A stretch of 58,844 nucleotides of DNA from contig DSCS01000044.1 in the NCBI GenBank assembly GCA_011048995.1, forward strand, positions 1-58,844, given 5' to 3'. The position numbers were made by a program, and so were the translations under genes. Shown piece by piece: positions 50,188 through 58,825 of this stretch (positions within the stretch are counted from its first letter, which is position 1; each line of letters begins with the position of its first letter). This stretch comes from Bacillota bacterium (GTDB taxonomy: Bacteria > Macinerneyibacteriota > Macinerneyibacteria > Macinerneyibacteriales > DSCS01). The notes under the pieces were generated by a model. It ran no database searches and had not been told where the DNA came from. It saw only the letters and a program-made list of their open reading frames with translations.

Positions 50188-51663
50188 ATGGATTTTTTAG
50201 AAACACGGCCCGGAAAGGCTCTTTCCATCCGGCCGCTTTACTCTCTGCACAAATCCTTTTCTGCAGACACAGAAACGCCGATATCTCTTTTCTTGAAACT
50301 CAGCGGTGAACATCTCCTCGAGTCTGTTGAAAAAGGGGAATATACAGGACGTTACAGCGTTATCACAAAAGGGGCATTGTCCCGTATTACTTTAAACGGG
50401 GCCACTCTGACAATCACTGAAATAGACAATGGCAAAGAAAAGGTTCTTCTTTTTGATAAACAAAAAGACCCTTTTTTAGGCATCAAAGAATATATGAAAA
50501 AGCTTGGCGTATCCGAATCACCCCCTCAACCCTTTTTTACCGGAGGCCTCTTGGGATTTCTTGGTTTTGAAGCTGTGCAATACTTTGAAAAGGTTCCCGT
50601 TCATCAGGATCATACGTCGGATATCCCGGATGCGATGATGATTGTCCCTGAAAACGTCATTGTCTATGATTCTGTGACGCAGACCATTCATATTACAGCC
50701 TGGTCACGATTTAATAACAAGCAAAGAGCCCACAACAATATGAAGGCCCTTTATCACACTTTAAAAGCGGCCTCTCAGAATGATCCGGAACTGCCTTCAT
50801 CTTCGTCTCATCAAGACAGCGCCGAGTTTTTGGTAACTCGAAAACAATTTCTTGAACGTGTTCGGGCCTGCCTCAAGCATATCCATGCCGGAGACGTTAT
50901 ACAAGTTGTTCTCTCTCAGCCCTTCCGCATGAAGACATCACTTTCGCCCTTGTCCCTTTACCGAGCTCTTCGTAAGACCAACCCTTCGCCATACCTGTTC
51001 CTCAATCAATTTCCACACTTTTCCATCATCGGATCTTCACCGGAAACCATGGTTCAAATAAAAGGAGACGAGCTGATATTGCGGCCCATCGCAGGGACCC
51101 GGCCCCGGGGGAAAAGCATAAAAGAGGATAAGATCCTGGCTCAGGAGTTATTGAACGACCCCAAAGAGAGAGCCGAACACCTGATGCTTTTGGACTTAGG
51201 ACGCAACGACCTTGGAAGAGTATCAAAACCCGGTTCCGTTCAAGTTGTTGAACAGATGCATATCGAAAACTATTCCCATGTTATGCATATCGTATCAACG
51301 ATCAAAGGGGTTTTGGAAGCGCCATGGGATGCTTTTGATGTCATCCGCGCCGTTTTCCCTGCGGGCACCCTCTCAGGGGCACCCAAAATCCGAGCTATGG
51401 AGATTATTTATAATCTGGAAAAGCGCAAACGCGGCATATACGGAGGCATGGTCTTTCATCTGGATTTTAACGGAAACATGGATTCCTGCATTACCATACG
51501 CACCATGGTGGCTTCGAACGGTACTGTAACTTTTCAATCAGGAGCAGGGATCGTTGCCGATTCCATTCCTGAGAACGAATACCAGGAAACTCTTTACAAA
51601 AGCCAGGCACTCACCGACGCTGTTTGCCTGGCATCTCAAACTATTACAGAGGAACGCTTATGA
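50188..51663 (+). CDS. trpE: Anthranilate synthase component I
   Basis: Converts chorismate to anthranilate with TrpG ammonia. The 491-aa protein has the tryptophan-feedback motif LLES (SGEHLLESVEKGEYTGR). The chorismate-binding domain follows: YLFLNQFPHFSIIGSSPETM, LRPIAGTRPRGKS, LLDLGRNDLGRVS, FPAGTLSGAPKIRAMEII and IYGGMVFHLDFNGNMDSCI. The SD GAGG precedes the ATG. Overlaps trpGD by ATGA. Confidence 0.95.
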   Translation: MDFLETRPGKALSIRPLYSLHKSFSADTETPISLFLKLSGEHLLESVEKGEYTGRYSVITKGALSRITLNGATLTITEIDNGKEKVLLFDKQKDPFLGIKEYMKKLGVSESPPQPFFTGGLLGFLGFEAVQYFEKVPVHQDHTSDIPDAMMIVPENVIVYDSVTQTIHITAWSRFNNKQRAHNNMKALYHTLKAASQNDPELPSSSSHQDSAEFLVTRKQFLERVRACLKHIHAGDVIQVVLSQPFRMKTSLSPLSLYRALRKTNPSPYLFLNQFPHFSIIGSSPETMVQIKGDELILRPIAGTRPRGKSIKEDKILAQELLNDPKERAEHLMLLDLGRNDLGRVSKPGSVQVVEQMHIENYSHVMHIVSTIKGVLEAPWDAFDVIRAVFPAGTLSGAPKIRAMEIIYNLEKRKRGIYGGMVFHLDFNGNMDSCITIRTMVASNGTVTFQSGAGIVADSIPENEYQETLYKSQALTDAVCLASQTITEERL

Positions 51664-53249
51664 TATTGCTTATCGATAATTATGATTCCTTTACCTATAA
51701 TATTTATCAGTACATCAAAGAAGAGGGATATGAAGTCACTGTTTTAAGAAATGACGCCTTTACTCTTCAAGATATCGATTCCATGGCGCCGACAGCCATT
51801 ATCCTTTCTCCGGGACCGGGGCGTCCCGAGCAAGCCGGCCTTTGCCTGCCGCTTATTCATCATTGTGCCGGACGCATTCCGCTTTTGGGAATATGTCTGG
51901 GGATGCAATGTATCGGAGCGGCTTTCGAATGCCCGATCATACAAACAGACAGACTTTTTCACGGAAAGAACTCAAACATTTTCCATGACAGCAAAGGGCT
52001 TTTCTCCGGGCTCCCCAATCCTTTTTCCGCAACACGGTATCACTCTTTGGCTATTGACAAAGAACATCTCTCTTCTGAAATTGAGATCACAGCCACTTCT
52101 GATGACGGCATTATTATGGGAATTCAGCATAGGCGTTACTCAATCAGCGGTGTACAATTTCATCCGGAATCAATCGGGACAGAACACGGCAAAACAATTT
52201 TGACAAACTTCCTGACAGACAAACTTGAACAAAAGGCCATTGTCACAGCGCTGAAGGCTCTGCACAACGGCCAGACACTTTCACTTCAGGAAGCCCGGCA
52301 TGTCATGGATGAAATAGCCTCTGAATCGGCTACTCCTGCTCAAATTGCCGCTTTTCTTACAGCCATGAACACCCGCTGTGTCACCAGGGAGGAACTCACA
52401 GGATTTGCCGGGGCGATGAGAGACAAAGCCGTCCCGGTTCGTAAACCCCCAAATAAAACGGTTATTGATACTTGCGGCACCGGGGGTGACGGACAATTCA
52501 CATTTAATATATCAACCCTTGCCGCTTTCATCGCAGCAGGAGCAGGACTTTGTGTCGCCAAACACGGGAACCGTTCGGTAACGTCAAGATGCGGCAGTGC
52601 TGATCTTCTAGAGCGGTTAGGCGTTCAGCTGAACATCCCCATTGACAAAATCGAACGATCACTGGAAGAGGTCGGCCTGGCATTCCTTTTTGCCCCGGCC
52701 CTTCACCCTTCCATGAAATATGCAGCCTCGGTTCGCCGTGAAATCGGGATCCCGACCATATTTAATATTCTCGGGCCTTTAACGAATCCGGCACGGGCTG
52801 ATGTACAGATCATCGGAATCTTTCGAAAAGACCTGCAGCAAACGGTCGCACAGTCTCTTCATGAACTCGGAATAAAACGCGGCCTTGTCATTCACGGGGA
52901 TGACGGCATGGATGAAATTACTCTTTCGGCCAAAACCCATTTAATCGAGATAAAGGATGGCTGGATCCGCCTTTCGATTTGTGATCCGGCTTCTTTAGGA
53001 TTTTCCTATGCTTCCCCTAATGAAATGCGGGGCGGCTCATTAAATGAAAACGCAGAAATCGCTTATGCTATCCTAAAGGGGCAGAAGGGGGCTAAACGAA
53101 ACATCGTGGTCCTCAATGCCGCTGCGGCCCTTTATGCGGGAAATGCAGCCGCATCACTTCAGGACGGGGTGCATTTGGCCGAAGATATCCTGGACTCGGG
53201 CAAAGCTTTTCAGAAACTCACTCAACTAGTGGAATACAGCCATGACTGA
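51660..53249 (+). CDS. trpGD: Fused glutamine amidotransferase (TrpG) and anthranilate phosphoribosyltransferase (TrpD)
   Basis: A natural fusion of two trp enzymes (529 aa). The first 190 residues are the amidotransferase: LIDNYDSFTYNIYQYIKEEG, the oxyanion strand LSPGPGRP, the nucleophile Cys79 in LLGICLGMQCIG, and the His-Glu pair in VQFHPESIGTEHG. From about residue 195 is TrpD: DTCGTGGDGQFTFNIST (PRPP loop), AKHGNRSVTSRCGSADLLE, and NILGPLTNPARADVQIIG. ATG 51660 overlaps trpE by ATGA; an upstream in-frame ATG at 51624 is unsupported. Same domain order as in enteric TrpD. Confidence 0.95.
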   Translation: MILLIDNYDSFTYNIYQYIKEEGYEVTVLRNDAFTLQDIDSMAPTAIILSPGPGRPEQAGLCLPLIHHCAGRIPLLGICLGMQCIGAAFECPIIQTDRLFHGKNSNIFHDSKGLFSGLPNPFSATRYHSLAIDKEHLSSEIEITATSDDGIIMGIQHRRYSISGVQFHPESIGTEHGKTILTNFLTDKLEQKAIVTALKALHNGQTLSLQEARHVMDEIASESATPAQIAAFLTAMNTRCVTREELTGFAGAMRDKAVPVRKPPNKTVIDTCGTGGDGQFTFNISTLAAFIAAGAGLCVAKHGNRSVTSRCGSADLLERLGVQLNIPIDKIERSLEEVGLAFLFAPALHPSMKYAASVRREIGIPTIFNILGPLTNPARADVQIIGIFRKDLQQTVAQSLHELGIKRGLVIHGDDGMDEITLSAKTHLIEIKDGWIRLSICDPASLGFSYASPNEMRGGSLNENAEIAYAILKGQKGAKRNIVVLNAAAALYAGNAAASLQDGVHLAEDILDSGKAFQKLTQLVEYSHD

Positions 53250-54630
53250 TCAACATAATATTCTTCAATCTATCACAGCTAAAATCAGATATAAACATGC
53301 CTCTCTTTTTTCAAATTTCTCGGCTCATACTTTCCCCTTATCCCGCCGACGTCCCCCGGGCTCTCTCCCTTCCGGCTTTCTTTTTATCGGAGAGATCAAA
53401 AAAGCTTCCCCCTCTCTCGGATTGCTCCGCTCTGATTTCGACCCGGTTCGCATTGCCAAAGAATATGAACAAGCCGGAGCATCGGCCCTTTCAGTTCTGA
53501 CTGAACCCGATTATTTCCAGGGCTCCCTTGATGACTTGAAACACATCGGTCACAACACATCCCTTCCGCTTTTGAGAAAAGATTTTATTATTCATCCTTA
53601 CCAAATTTATGAATCCTTTAATGCCGGGGCTGATATTATTCTGCTTATCGCCGCCCTTCTTTCAAAAGCAGAATTAAAAAAGCTACACCAGGCCGCCCGC
53701 AATTTAAACTTAAAAACCCTTTTAGAAATCCGTCATCCGGAAGAACTTGACCTTATAAAAGAGATCTCTCCGGATATCGTCGGAATCAATAACCGTGATT
53801 TGAGAACCCTGCGAACCGACATCACCCATTCTCTCGACCTTATCGCATCGGTTCCCGGCCATTTCCCGGTAATCTCCGAATCAGGCATCACTTCACCTGA
53901 ACAGATCTCTCTTCTGCGAAACTACGGTTTTTCCGGAGTGTTGATCGGCACATCCGTCATGACCGCTGAAGACAGAGTATCTTTTATGTCCCATTTGTTT
54001 TCAAGACGACCTGGGATAAAGATCTGCGGACTGACTCATATCGATGATCTTTCTATGGTCAGTGATCAGGGAGCCGATTATGCCGGGTTTATTTTTTATC
54101 CGAACTCCCCCCGTTACATCCGTCCGGAAAACGCCAAAAGAATCATTGATCTTGTGCCGAAAAAAAACCTGAAATATGTGGGTGTTTTTGTCGATGAATC
54201 CCCCCGCGTTATCAATTCTCTTCACGCTCAGCTTGGGTTGGATGTCGCTCAACTTCATGGCAATTACGACAAAGAAAGCCTTTCCCAATTAAAACTTCCT
54301 TTTTGGCAGGCCCGGCAAATCAGGAATATGACCGCACTGCGCCATAACTCTTCCCCTGTTCGGAGCCCTATTCTCATAGATTCCTACTCCCCATACAGGT
54401 ATGGGGGGACAGGGCGCTCTTTATCTCCAAATATTATCCGACAAGCTGTCCGTGCTTTCCCCTCCCTTATAATAGCAGGGGGGATCTCTCCCGAAAATAT
54501 CCATATCCCCCTCTCTTATGACCCTTATGCTATCGATATTAACTCCGGTGTAGAGTGTTCCCCCGGGCGAAAAGATCCTTGCCTCATCAAAAAACTATTT
54601 CAAAAAATAGGAAGCGTTCACAATGCTTAA
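53242..54630 (+). CDS. trpCF: Fused indole-3-glycerol-phosphate synthase (TrpC) and PRA isomerase (TrpF)
   Basis: The 462-aa protein has two TIM barrels. The TrpC half (about 1-255) has FIGEIKKASPSLGLLRSDFD, the lysine in LLRKDFIIHPYQIYES, VGINNRDLRTLRTD, and ISESGITSPEQISLL. The TrpF half (about 256-462) starts with the catalytic Cys in IKICGLTHIDD, has GFIFYPNSPRYI, and the catalytic Asp in AIDINSGVECSPG. The order C-F is as in E. coli TrpC. It overlaps trpGD and trpB by 8 bp each. Confidence 0.95.
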   Translation: MTDQHNILQSITAKIRYKHASLFSNFSAHTFPLSRRRPPGSLPSGFLFIGEIKKASPSLGLLRSDFDPVRIAKEYEQAGASALSVLTEPDYFQGSLDDLKHIGHNTSLPLLRKDFIIHPYQIYESFNAGADIILLIAALLSKAELKKLHQAARNLNLKTLLEIRHPEELDLIKEISPDIVGINNRDLRTLRTDITHSLDLIASVPGHFPVISESGITSPEQISLLRNYGFSGVLIGTSVMTAEDRVSFMSHLFSRRPGIKICGLTHIDDLSMVSDQGADYAGFIFYPNSPRYIRPENAKRIIDLVPKKNLKYVGVFVDESPRVINSLHAQLGLDVAQLHGNYDKESLSQLKLPFWQARQIRNMTALRHNSSPVRSPILIDSYSPYRYGGTGRSLSPNIIRQAVRAFPSLIIAGGISPENIHIPLSYDPYAIDINSGVECSPGRKDPCLIKKLFQKIGSVHNA

Positions 54631-55855
54631 TAAAAACGACGGATATTTCGGCGAATATGGCGGACGCTATGTGCCTGAAATGCTTATTCCCGCTTTAGAG
54701 GAATTAGAAAAGGCATTCTATGCAGCTTCATCTGATCCCTATTTTGCTGAAGAGCTGCATACTCTTTTTTCCGCATACAACAATCGCCCGACCCCTCTAT
54801 CCTTTGCCAAAAACCTGACTGATGAATTAAAGGGCGCCCGCATATTCCTCAAATTAGAAAACCTTAATCATACAGGGGCTCACAAAATCAATAATGCATT
54901 GGGGCAAGCTCTTTTAGCCAGGCGCCTGGGAAAACGGACTCTTATTGCTGAAACCGGAGCCGGCCAACATGGCGTGGCTGTTGCAACAGCAGCGGCCAAA
55001 CTAGGCTTGAAAGCGAAGATATTCATGGGACAACAGGATATGGAGCGTCAATACCCCAATGTCTTTCTGATGAAAACCTTGGGCGCAGATGTTGTATCGG
55101 TACCAATTGGCCAGGCAACATTAAAGGAGGCGGTCAATGCCGCTTTAAAGGATTGGATTCAGACTTTAGATGATGCCCATTATCTGATCGGGTCTGCTGT
55201 CGGACCTCACCCTTATCCCGCCATTGTCAAATATTTTCAATCTGTTATTGGCCGGGAGGCCATTAAGCAATTACAAAAACACCGCATTTCTTATCCTGAT
55301 TTTGCCGTTGCTTGCGTTGGGGGAGGATCAAATGCCATCGGGCTCTTTTCGGCTTTTATTTCAGATCACCGTATCAGACTTATCGGCGTTGAGGCCGGGG
55401 GAAAGGGGAGTAAACCGGGAGATCATGCCCGTCGCTTTAGTTCAAACGGTTCTCCTGGTATTGCGCAGGGCTATCACTCTCTGTTTCTTCAATCGGAAGA
55501 GGGACAACTTTTACCGACACACTCTATCTCAGCCGGCCTTGACTATGCGGGAGTTTCCCCTGAGATCGCTTATCTTTATAAAAATAAACGCGTTGAAATG
55601 ACTTCTGCGACAGATCAAGAGGCCTTAAGCGCCTATAACACTCTTGCGCGTTTGGAAGGTATTATTCCGGCTCTGGAATCAGCTCATGCTCTGGCTTGGG
55701 TGATCAAAAATGCACCCAAAATGAACTCTGACAAAGTCCTTTTGGTCAATATCTCCGGACGTGGAGATAAAGATATCTTTATCACAGCCTGTTACTCCGA
55801 CCCTATGCAATGGAAGGCATTTTTAAAGAGACAATGGAAGGGGCATCATGAGTGA
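54623..55855 (+). CDS. trpB: Tryptophan synthase beta chain
   Basis: The 410-aa PLP enzyme condenses indole with serine. It shows GYFGEYGGRYVPEM at the start, the PLP Lys in LNHTGAHKINNALGQALLA, ETGAGQHGVAVATAAA, and CVGGGSNAIGLFSAF for the phosphate loop. A C-terminal VLLVNISGRGDKDIFI closes it. Length and motifs are typical. Overlaps trpCF and trpA by 8 bp each, so it is coupled to both. Confidence 0.97.
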   Translation: MLNKNDGYFGEYGGRYVPEMLIPALEELEKAFYAASSDPYFAEELHTLFSAYNNRPTPLSFAKNLTDELKGARIFLKLENLNHTGAHKINNALGQALLARRLGKRTLIAETGAGQHGVAVATAAAKLGLKAKIFMGQQDMERQYPNVFLMKTLGADVVSVPIGQATLKEAVNAALKDWIQTLDDAHYLIGSAVGPHPYPAIVKYFQSVIGREAIKQLQKHRISYPDFAVACVGGGSNAIGLFSAFISDHRIRLIGVEAGGKGSKPGDHARRFSSNGSPGIAQGYHSLFLQSEEGQLLPTHSISAGLDYAGVSPEIAYLYKNKRVEMTSATDQEALSAYNTLARLEGIIPALESAHALAWVIKNAPKMNSDKVLLVNISGRGDKDIFITACYSDPMQWKAFLKRQWKGHHE

Positions 55856-56591
55856 AAAACGGATACAATTCATGGCTCATCTTGTCGCCGGCTATCCCGA
55901 TCTTCTGACAACAGAAATAATGATGAAGGGAATCGAAAATGCCGGCGCCGACTCTATTGAACTCCAGATCCCTTTTTCCGATCCCTTAGCAGACGGCCCG
56001 CTTATTTCTTCAGCAAATCATCAGGCGCTCCGCAACGCCATCACACTTAAAGAGATCTTCCGTCTCCTTGACCGCATCGCTCCGTCCCTTCCTATTCCGG
56101 TCTTTCTTATGACATACTCCAATATTGTTTTCCAATGCGGCTCTTCTCGATTCTGTTCTTATTGTAAAAAAGCAGGAATAAAACATTTGATCGTTCCCGA
56201 CCTTCCTTTCGATTCAAAACACGCCCTGCCTCTTGATCTCCTCCAGTCATTTCACATTGATCTTGTTCCCGTTCTCTCTCCGTCCATGTCAAGACAACGA
56301 TTGGACGCGATTCTCTCCTCTCATCCCCGTTATGTCTATACCACATTAAAGACAGGTATCACCGGCCCGGAAGAGGAGATTCAAAATCAAGGGTTCAGAT
56401 TTCTGAAAGAGATACGGGAAAAGGGTGATTTTCGCATCATTGCCGGGTTCGGGCTTCAGTCTCCGTCTCAAATCCATTTTCTTAAAGGATATGCCGATAT
56501 TGCCGTTGTGGGAAGCCACCTGCTTCGTCTATATAATGAATCAGGCTCCGACGCTGTATTTGACTTTATCCGAACATATGCCGACGTATAG
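55848..56591 (+). CDS. trpA: Tryptophan synthase alpha chain
   Basis: The 247-aa TIM barrel cleaves indole-3-glycerol phosphate. Its catalytic Glu and Asp are in SIELQIPFSDPLADGPLI, with AGIKHLIVPDLPFD and YTTLKTGITGPEEEI later. The phosphate site includes AGFGLQSPSQI and VVGSHLLRLY. It is the last gene of the aro-trp block, and the stop is followed by the BlaI promoter without an obvious terminator. Confidence 0.95.
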   Translation: MSEKRIQFMAHLVAGYPDLLTTEIMMKGIENAGADSIELQIPFSDPLADGPLISSANHQALRNAITLKEIFRLLDRIAPSLPIPVFLMTYSNIVFQCGSSRFCSYCKKAGIKHLIVPDLPFDSKHALPLDLLQSFHIDLVPVLSPSMSRQRLDAILSSHPRYVYTTLKTGITGPEEEIQNQGFRFLKEIREKGDFRIIAGFGLQSPSQIHFLKGYADIAVVGSHLLRLYNESGSDAVFDFIRTYADV

Positions 56592-56619
56592 GGGCCACAG
56601 AAAAATAATTCCTGCACCC

Positions 56620-56664
56620 TTGACAAATCAACAGTATATCACTATATTTACTACAGGTGTAGTA
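56620..56664 (+). promoter_or_regulatory. Promoter and BlaI-type dyad operator of the blaI-M56 operon
   Basis: TTGACA (56620-56625) and TATATT (56643-56648) are separated by 17 bp. A perfect inverted repeat, TACTACA-GG-TGTAGTA (56649-56664), directly abuts the -10 box and covers the likely start site. The TACA/TGTA arms match the BlaI/MecI operator style. Binding of the encoded BlaI-like protein would block transcription, giving autorepression. Confidence 0.8.
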
Positions 56665-56690
56665 TTGCTACTTGAGACAAGGAGGTTGTT

Positions 56691-57071
56691 TTGAAGAAAC
56701 AAGGATTGTCGGGAGTTGAATGGAGCATCCTTAATTCTCTCTGGGAGAACAATGAAATGACAGTCAAAGAGGTTCAGGGAAGCATACAGGATCTACAAGA
56801 TAAAGCATATACAACTATTCAAACCTATCTGGAAAGAATGGTTAAATACAAATATCTTAAAAAACGCAAAAGAGGAAGCATCAATTTTTACTATCCTGTT
56901 ATCGACAGGGAATCGATATTAAAGCAGGAAACAACATCTTTTCTGTCAAAAATCTTCAACGGATCTGTAAGCAACCTTGCTGCCTTTTTATTATCCACAG
57001 ACAATATCAGCAAGGAGGATTTAAAAAAACTGAAGTCCATCCTTGCAGAAGAGGAGAAAAAACATGAATGA
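56691..57071 (+). CDS. BlaI/MecI family repressor
   Basis: The 126-aa winged-helix protein has the family N-terminus (LSGVEWSILNSLWENNEMTV), recognition helix region (DKAYTTIQTYLERMVKYKYL), and wing (RKRGSINFYYPVID). The C-terminal helical dimerisation and cleavage region follows (FLLSTDNISKEDLKKLKSIL). The TTG start has GGAGG 5 nt upstream. It overlaps the M56 gene by 8 bp. In beta-lactam systems the partner M56 protease inactivates BlaI; here the signal is unknown. Confidence 0.9.
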   Translation: MKKQGLSGVEWSILNSLWENNEMTVKEVQGSIQDLQDKAYTTIQTYLERMVKYKYLKKRKRGSINFYYPVIDRESILKQETTSFLSKIFNGSVSNLAAFLLSTDNISKEDLKKLKSILAEEEKKHE

Positions 57072-58386
57072 GTTCATTATTCTTTTAAACAGCATCGCCC
57101 ATCAGTGGCTGAAACTACTGACACTGCATATGTTTCAGGCATCGCTTTTCATACTCATCCTCATGATATTTCTTAAAATCCTTCATAATAAGAATAGCCT
57201 GTACCTGTATATCTTATCGCTTCTGGGACTGATAAAGTTGATGATCCCGCCGATTTTCATAAACAGAGCGCCTGGTATCCCCAAGGCAGTGAATACTCCT
57301 CTTGTTTTCATGATGAACAGAGGCTATGAAACAGCAACACCTGCTGTAAACCTGTCCGTTTCGGCAATTTTCTTTTTAGCATGGCTCATGCTCATTCTAT
57401 TCCTGCTGATCCGTTTAACAGTTTCCATCATAACCTATAAGCGGTCGCTGACATGTACACAATGGACCACAGGCACACAACGGTCAAACAGCATTGCCCG
57501 CAAGTATGGCATAAAAAGACAAATACAAGCCTGCACCCTACGTCACCGATACTCGATATTTACTTCCGGGACGATTACTCCGGTAATTTATCTGCCCGAA
57601 GAAGCCCGGCAGTGGGAGGATAATCAGTTAGATGCGATTCTTACACATGAAATCGCACACATAAAGCACTATGATATATTTTTTATTTACTGTCAGAACA
57701 TCATGCAGACCCTATTTTTCTTCAATCCAGCTGTATGGGTTCTTAATGGTGTTATCAACAATTTCAGGGAACGAAAATGCGATGATCTGGCATTGACTGC
57801 ATCTGAGGATTTTAATGCGATTCAATCATACCGGTCTTTCTTGTTTGATATTCTGGAAAAAGCGGTTCAGTCAAACAGCATAAACACATGCACATCTCTA
57901 TTCGGCAATAAGTGGTGGTTATATAGACGGCTCAAGTATCTCAGTATAAAAAAGGAGGTTTTCATGAAAAAAGTGTCCATATTCCAGGTTATCATCATGG
58001 TTGTCTTATCAGTCTTTGTCGTTACAGCCAGCATAACAGCATCCCCGATGGAACAAACAGGAACCACATCGGAGGAGACAGATTCTTCCATTCCGCCAGA
58101 AGATTCTTTCATCCACTATTCGAAAGCTCCGGTTGTCATAACAAGACAGGCTCCGGAATATCCTGAAAAGGCAAAAAAGAAGAAACTTGAGGGTAAGGTT
58201 TCCCTGAAAATTTTTATTAGTAAGGAAGGCCTGGTCCTTAAGGCAGTTCCTGTAAAATCGCCCCACAAGATCCTCACAGATGCAGCGATCAAAGCTGCAA
58301 AAAAGACAACCTTCGAACCTGCTGAAAATAACGGGGAGCCCGTCGGAGTTTGGTACGGACTGAAATATAACTTTACTCTAAAGTAA
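57064..58386 (+). CDS. BlaR1-type M56 membrane metallopeptidase with C-terminal TonB-like domain
   Basis: The 440-aa protein has several N-terminal membrane segments and a cytoplasmic M56 zinc site HEIAH (residues 195-199) in ILTHEIAHIKHYDI. The downstream NFRERKCDDLALTASE carries further metal residues. A last membrane segment precedes a periplasmic C-terminus with the TonB_C motif PEYPEKAKKKKLEGKVSLKI. There is no penicillin-binding sensor domain, which BlaR1 and MecR1 have. It therefore probably senses something else or transduces energy to an outer-membrane partner. ATG 57064 is preceded by GAGGAG and overlaps blaI by 8 bp. Confidence 0.85.
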   Translation: MNEFIILLNSIAHQWLKLLTLHMFQASLFILILMIFLKILHNKNSLYLYILSLLGLIKLMIPPIFINRAPGIPKAVNTPLVFMMNRGYETATPAVNLSVSAIFFLAWLMLILFLLIRLTVSIITYKRSLTCTQWTTGTQRSNSIARKYGIKRQIQACTLRHRYSIFTSGTITPVIYLPEEARQWEDNQLDAILTHEIAHIKHYDIFFIYCQNIMQTLFFFNPAVWVLNGVINNFRERKCDDLALTASEDFNAIQSYRSFLFDILEKAVQSNSINTCTSLFGNKWWLYRRLKYLSIKKEVFMKKVSIFQVIIMVVLSVFVVTASITASPMEQTGTTSEETDSSIPPEDSFIHYSKAPVVITRQAPEYPEKAKKKKLEGKVSLKIFISKEGLVLKAVPVKSPHKILTDAAIKAAKKTTFEPAENNGEPVGVWYGLKYNFTLK

Positions 58387-58396
58387 AAGAATAATT

Positions 58397-58430
58397 TAAG
58401 CGGAATGGGGAACCCATTCCGCTTATTTTC
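58397..58430 (+). terminator. Intrinsic terminator after the M56-TonB gene
   Basis: A 13-bp stem (TAAGCGGAATGGG / CCCATTCCGCTTA, loop GAA) is followed by TTTTC, 10 bp after the stop. Confidence 0.88.
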
Positions 58431-58524
58431 CAGAAGAAAATCACCAATTATTTGTTTTTTCAATGCCAAATCTTACACTTAGCCGTAATCATGCAGCTCA
58501 GATAAGCTGCATATCGACTCGTTG

Positions 58525-58665
58525 TTATTTTCTTATTATCAGCACCATACCCAGATAAATCAAACACGCAATGGAAAGCCAGACCATCAGATCCCCGATG
58601 GTTGAATAAATAGTCCGAGAACCTTTTACCGGAACATCCGAATAAAAAAGCTCACCAGGGGCCCT
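58525..58665 (-). pseudogene. Possible C-terminal remnant of apolipoprotein N-acyltransferase (Lnt)
   Basis: A 46-codon minus-strand frame ends in TAA at 58525. It reads ELFYSDVPVKGSRTIYSTIG then DLMVWLSIACLIYLGMVLII, like the Lnt end where a Tyr-x-Arg-x-Gly-Asp block precedes the last membrane helix. A stop codon lies just upstream in the same frame, and no start or catalytic triad is visible. Upstream sequence to the window edge does not look like Lnt. I take it as a decayed fragment; a short membrane peptide is the alternative. Confidence 0.4.
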
Positions 58666-58760
58666 TTATTATTTCACCATAACCATAATACTAAATACAA
58701 GACGCGACCCCTATAAAAAAACAAGAAATCGTTATCCGGATGCGAAGTCAAACCTTTTTC

Positions 58761-58825
58761 TCCCCCAAAACTTTGATTGCTGTACAGTACGGTTGATACT
58801 AGTTTTAGAGCAAAGTTTTAGGGGA
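58761..58825. repeat. Inverted repeat near the right edge
   Basis: TCCCCCAAAACTTTG (58761-58775) and CAAAGTTTTAGGGGA (58811-58825) are complementary at 14 of 15 positions, 35 bp apart. The rest of the 58431-58844 stretch shows only the Lnt-like remnant and no intact gene. Whether it is a mobile-element end, a hairpin or chance cannot be told here. Confidence 0.4.
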
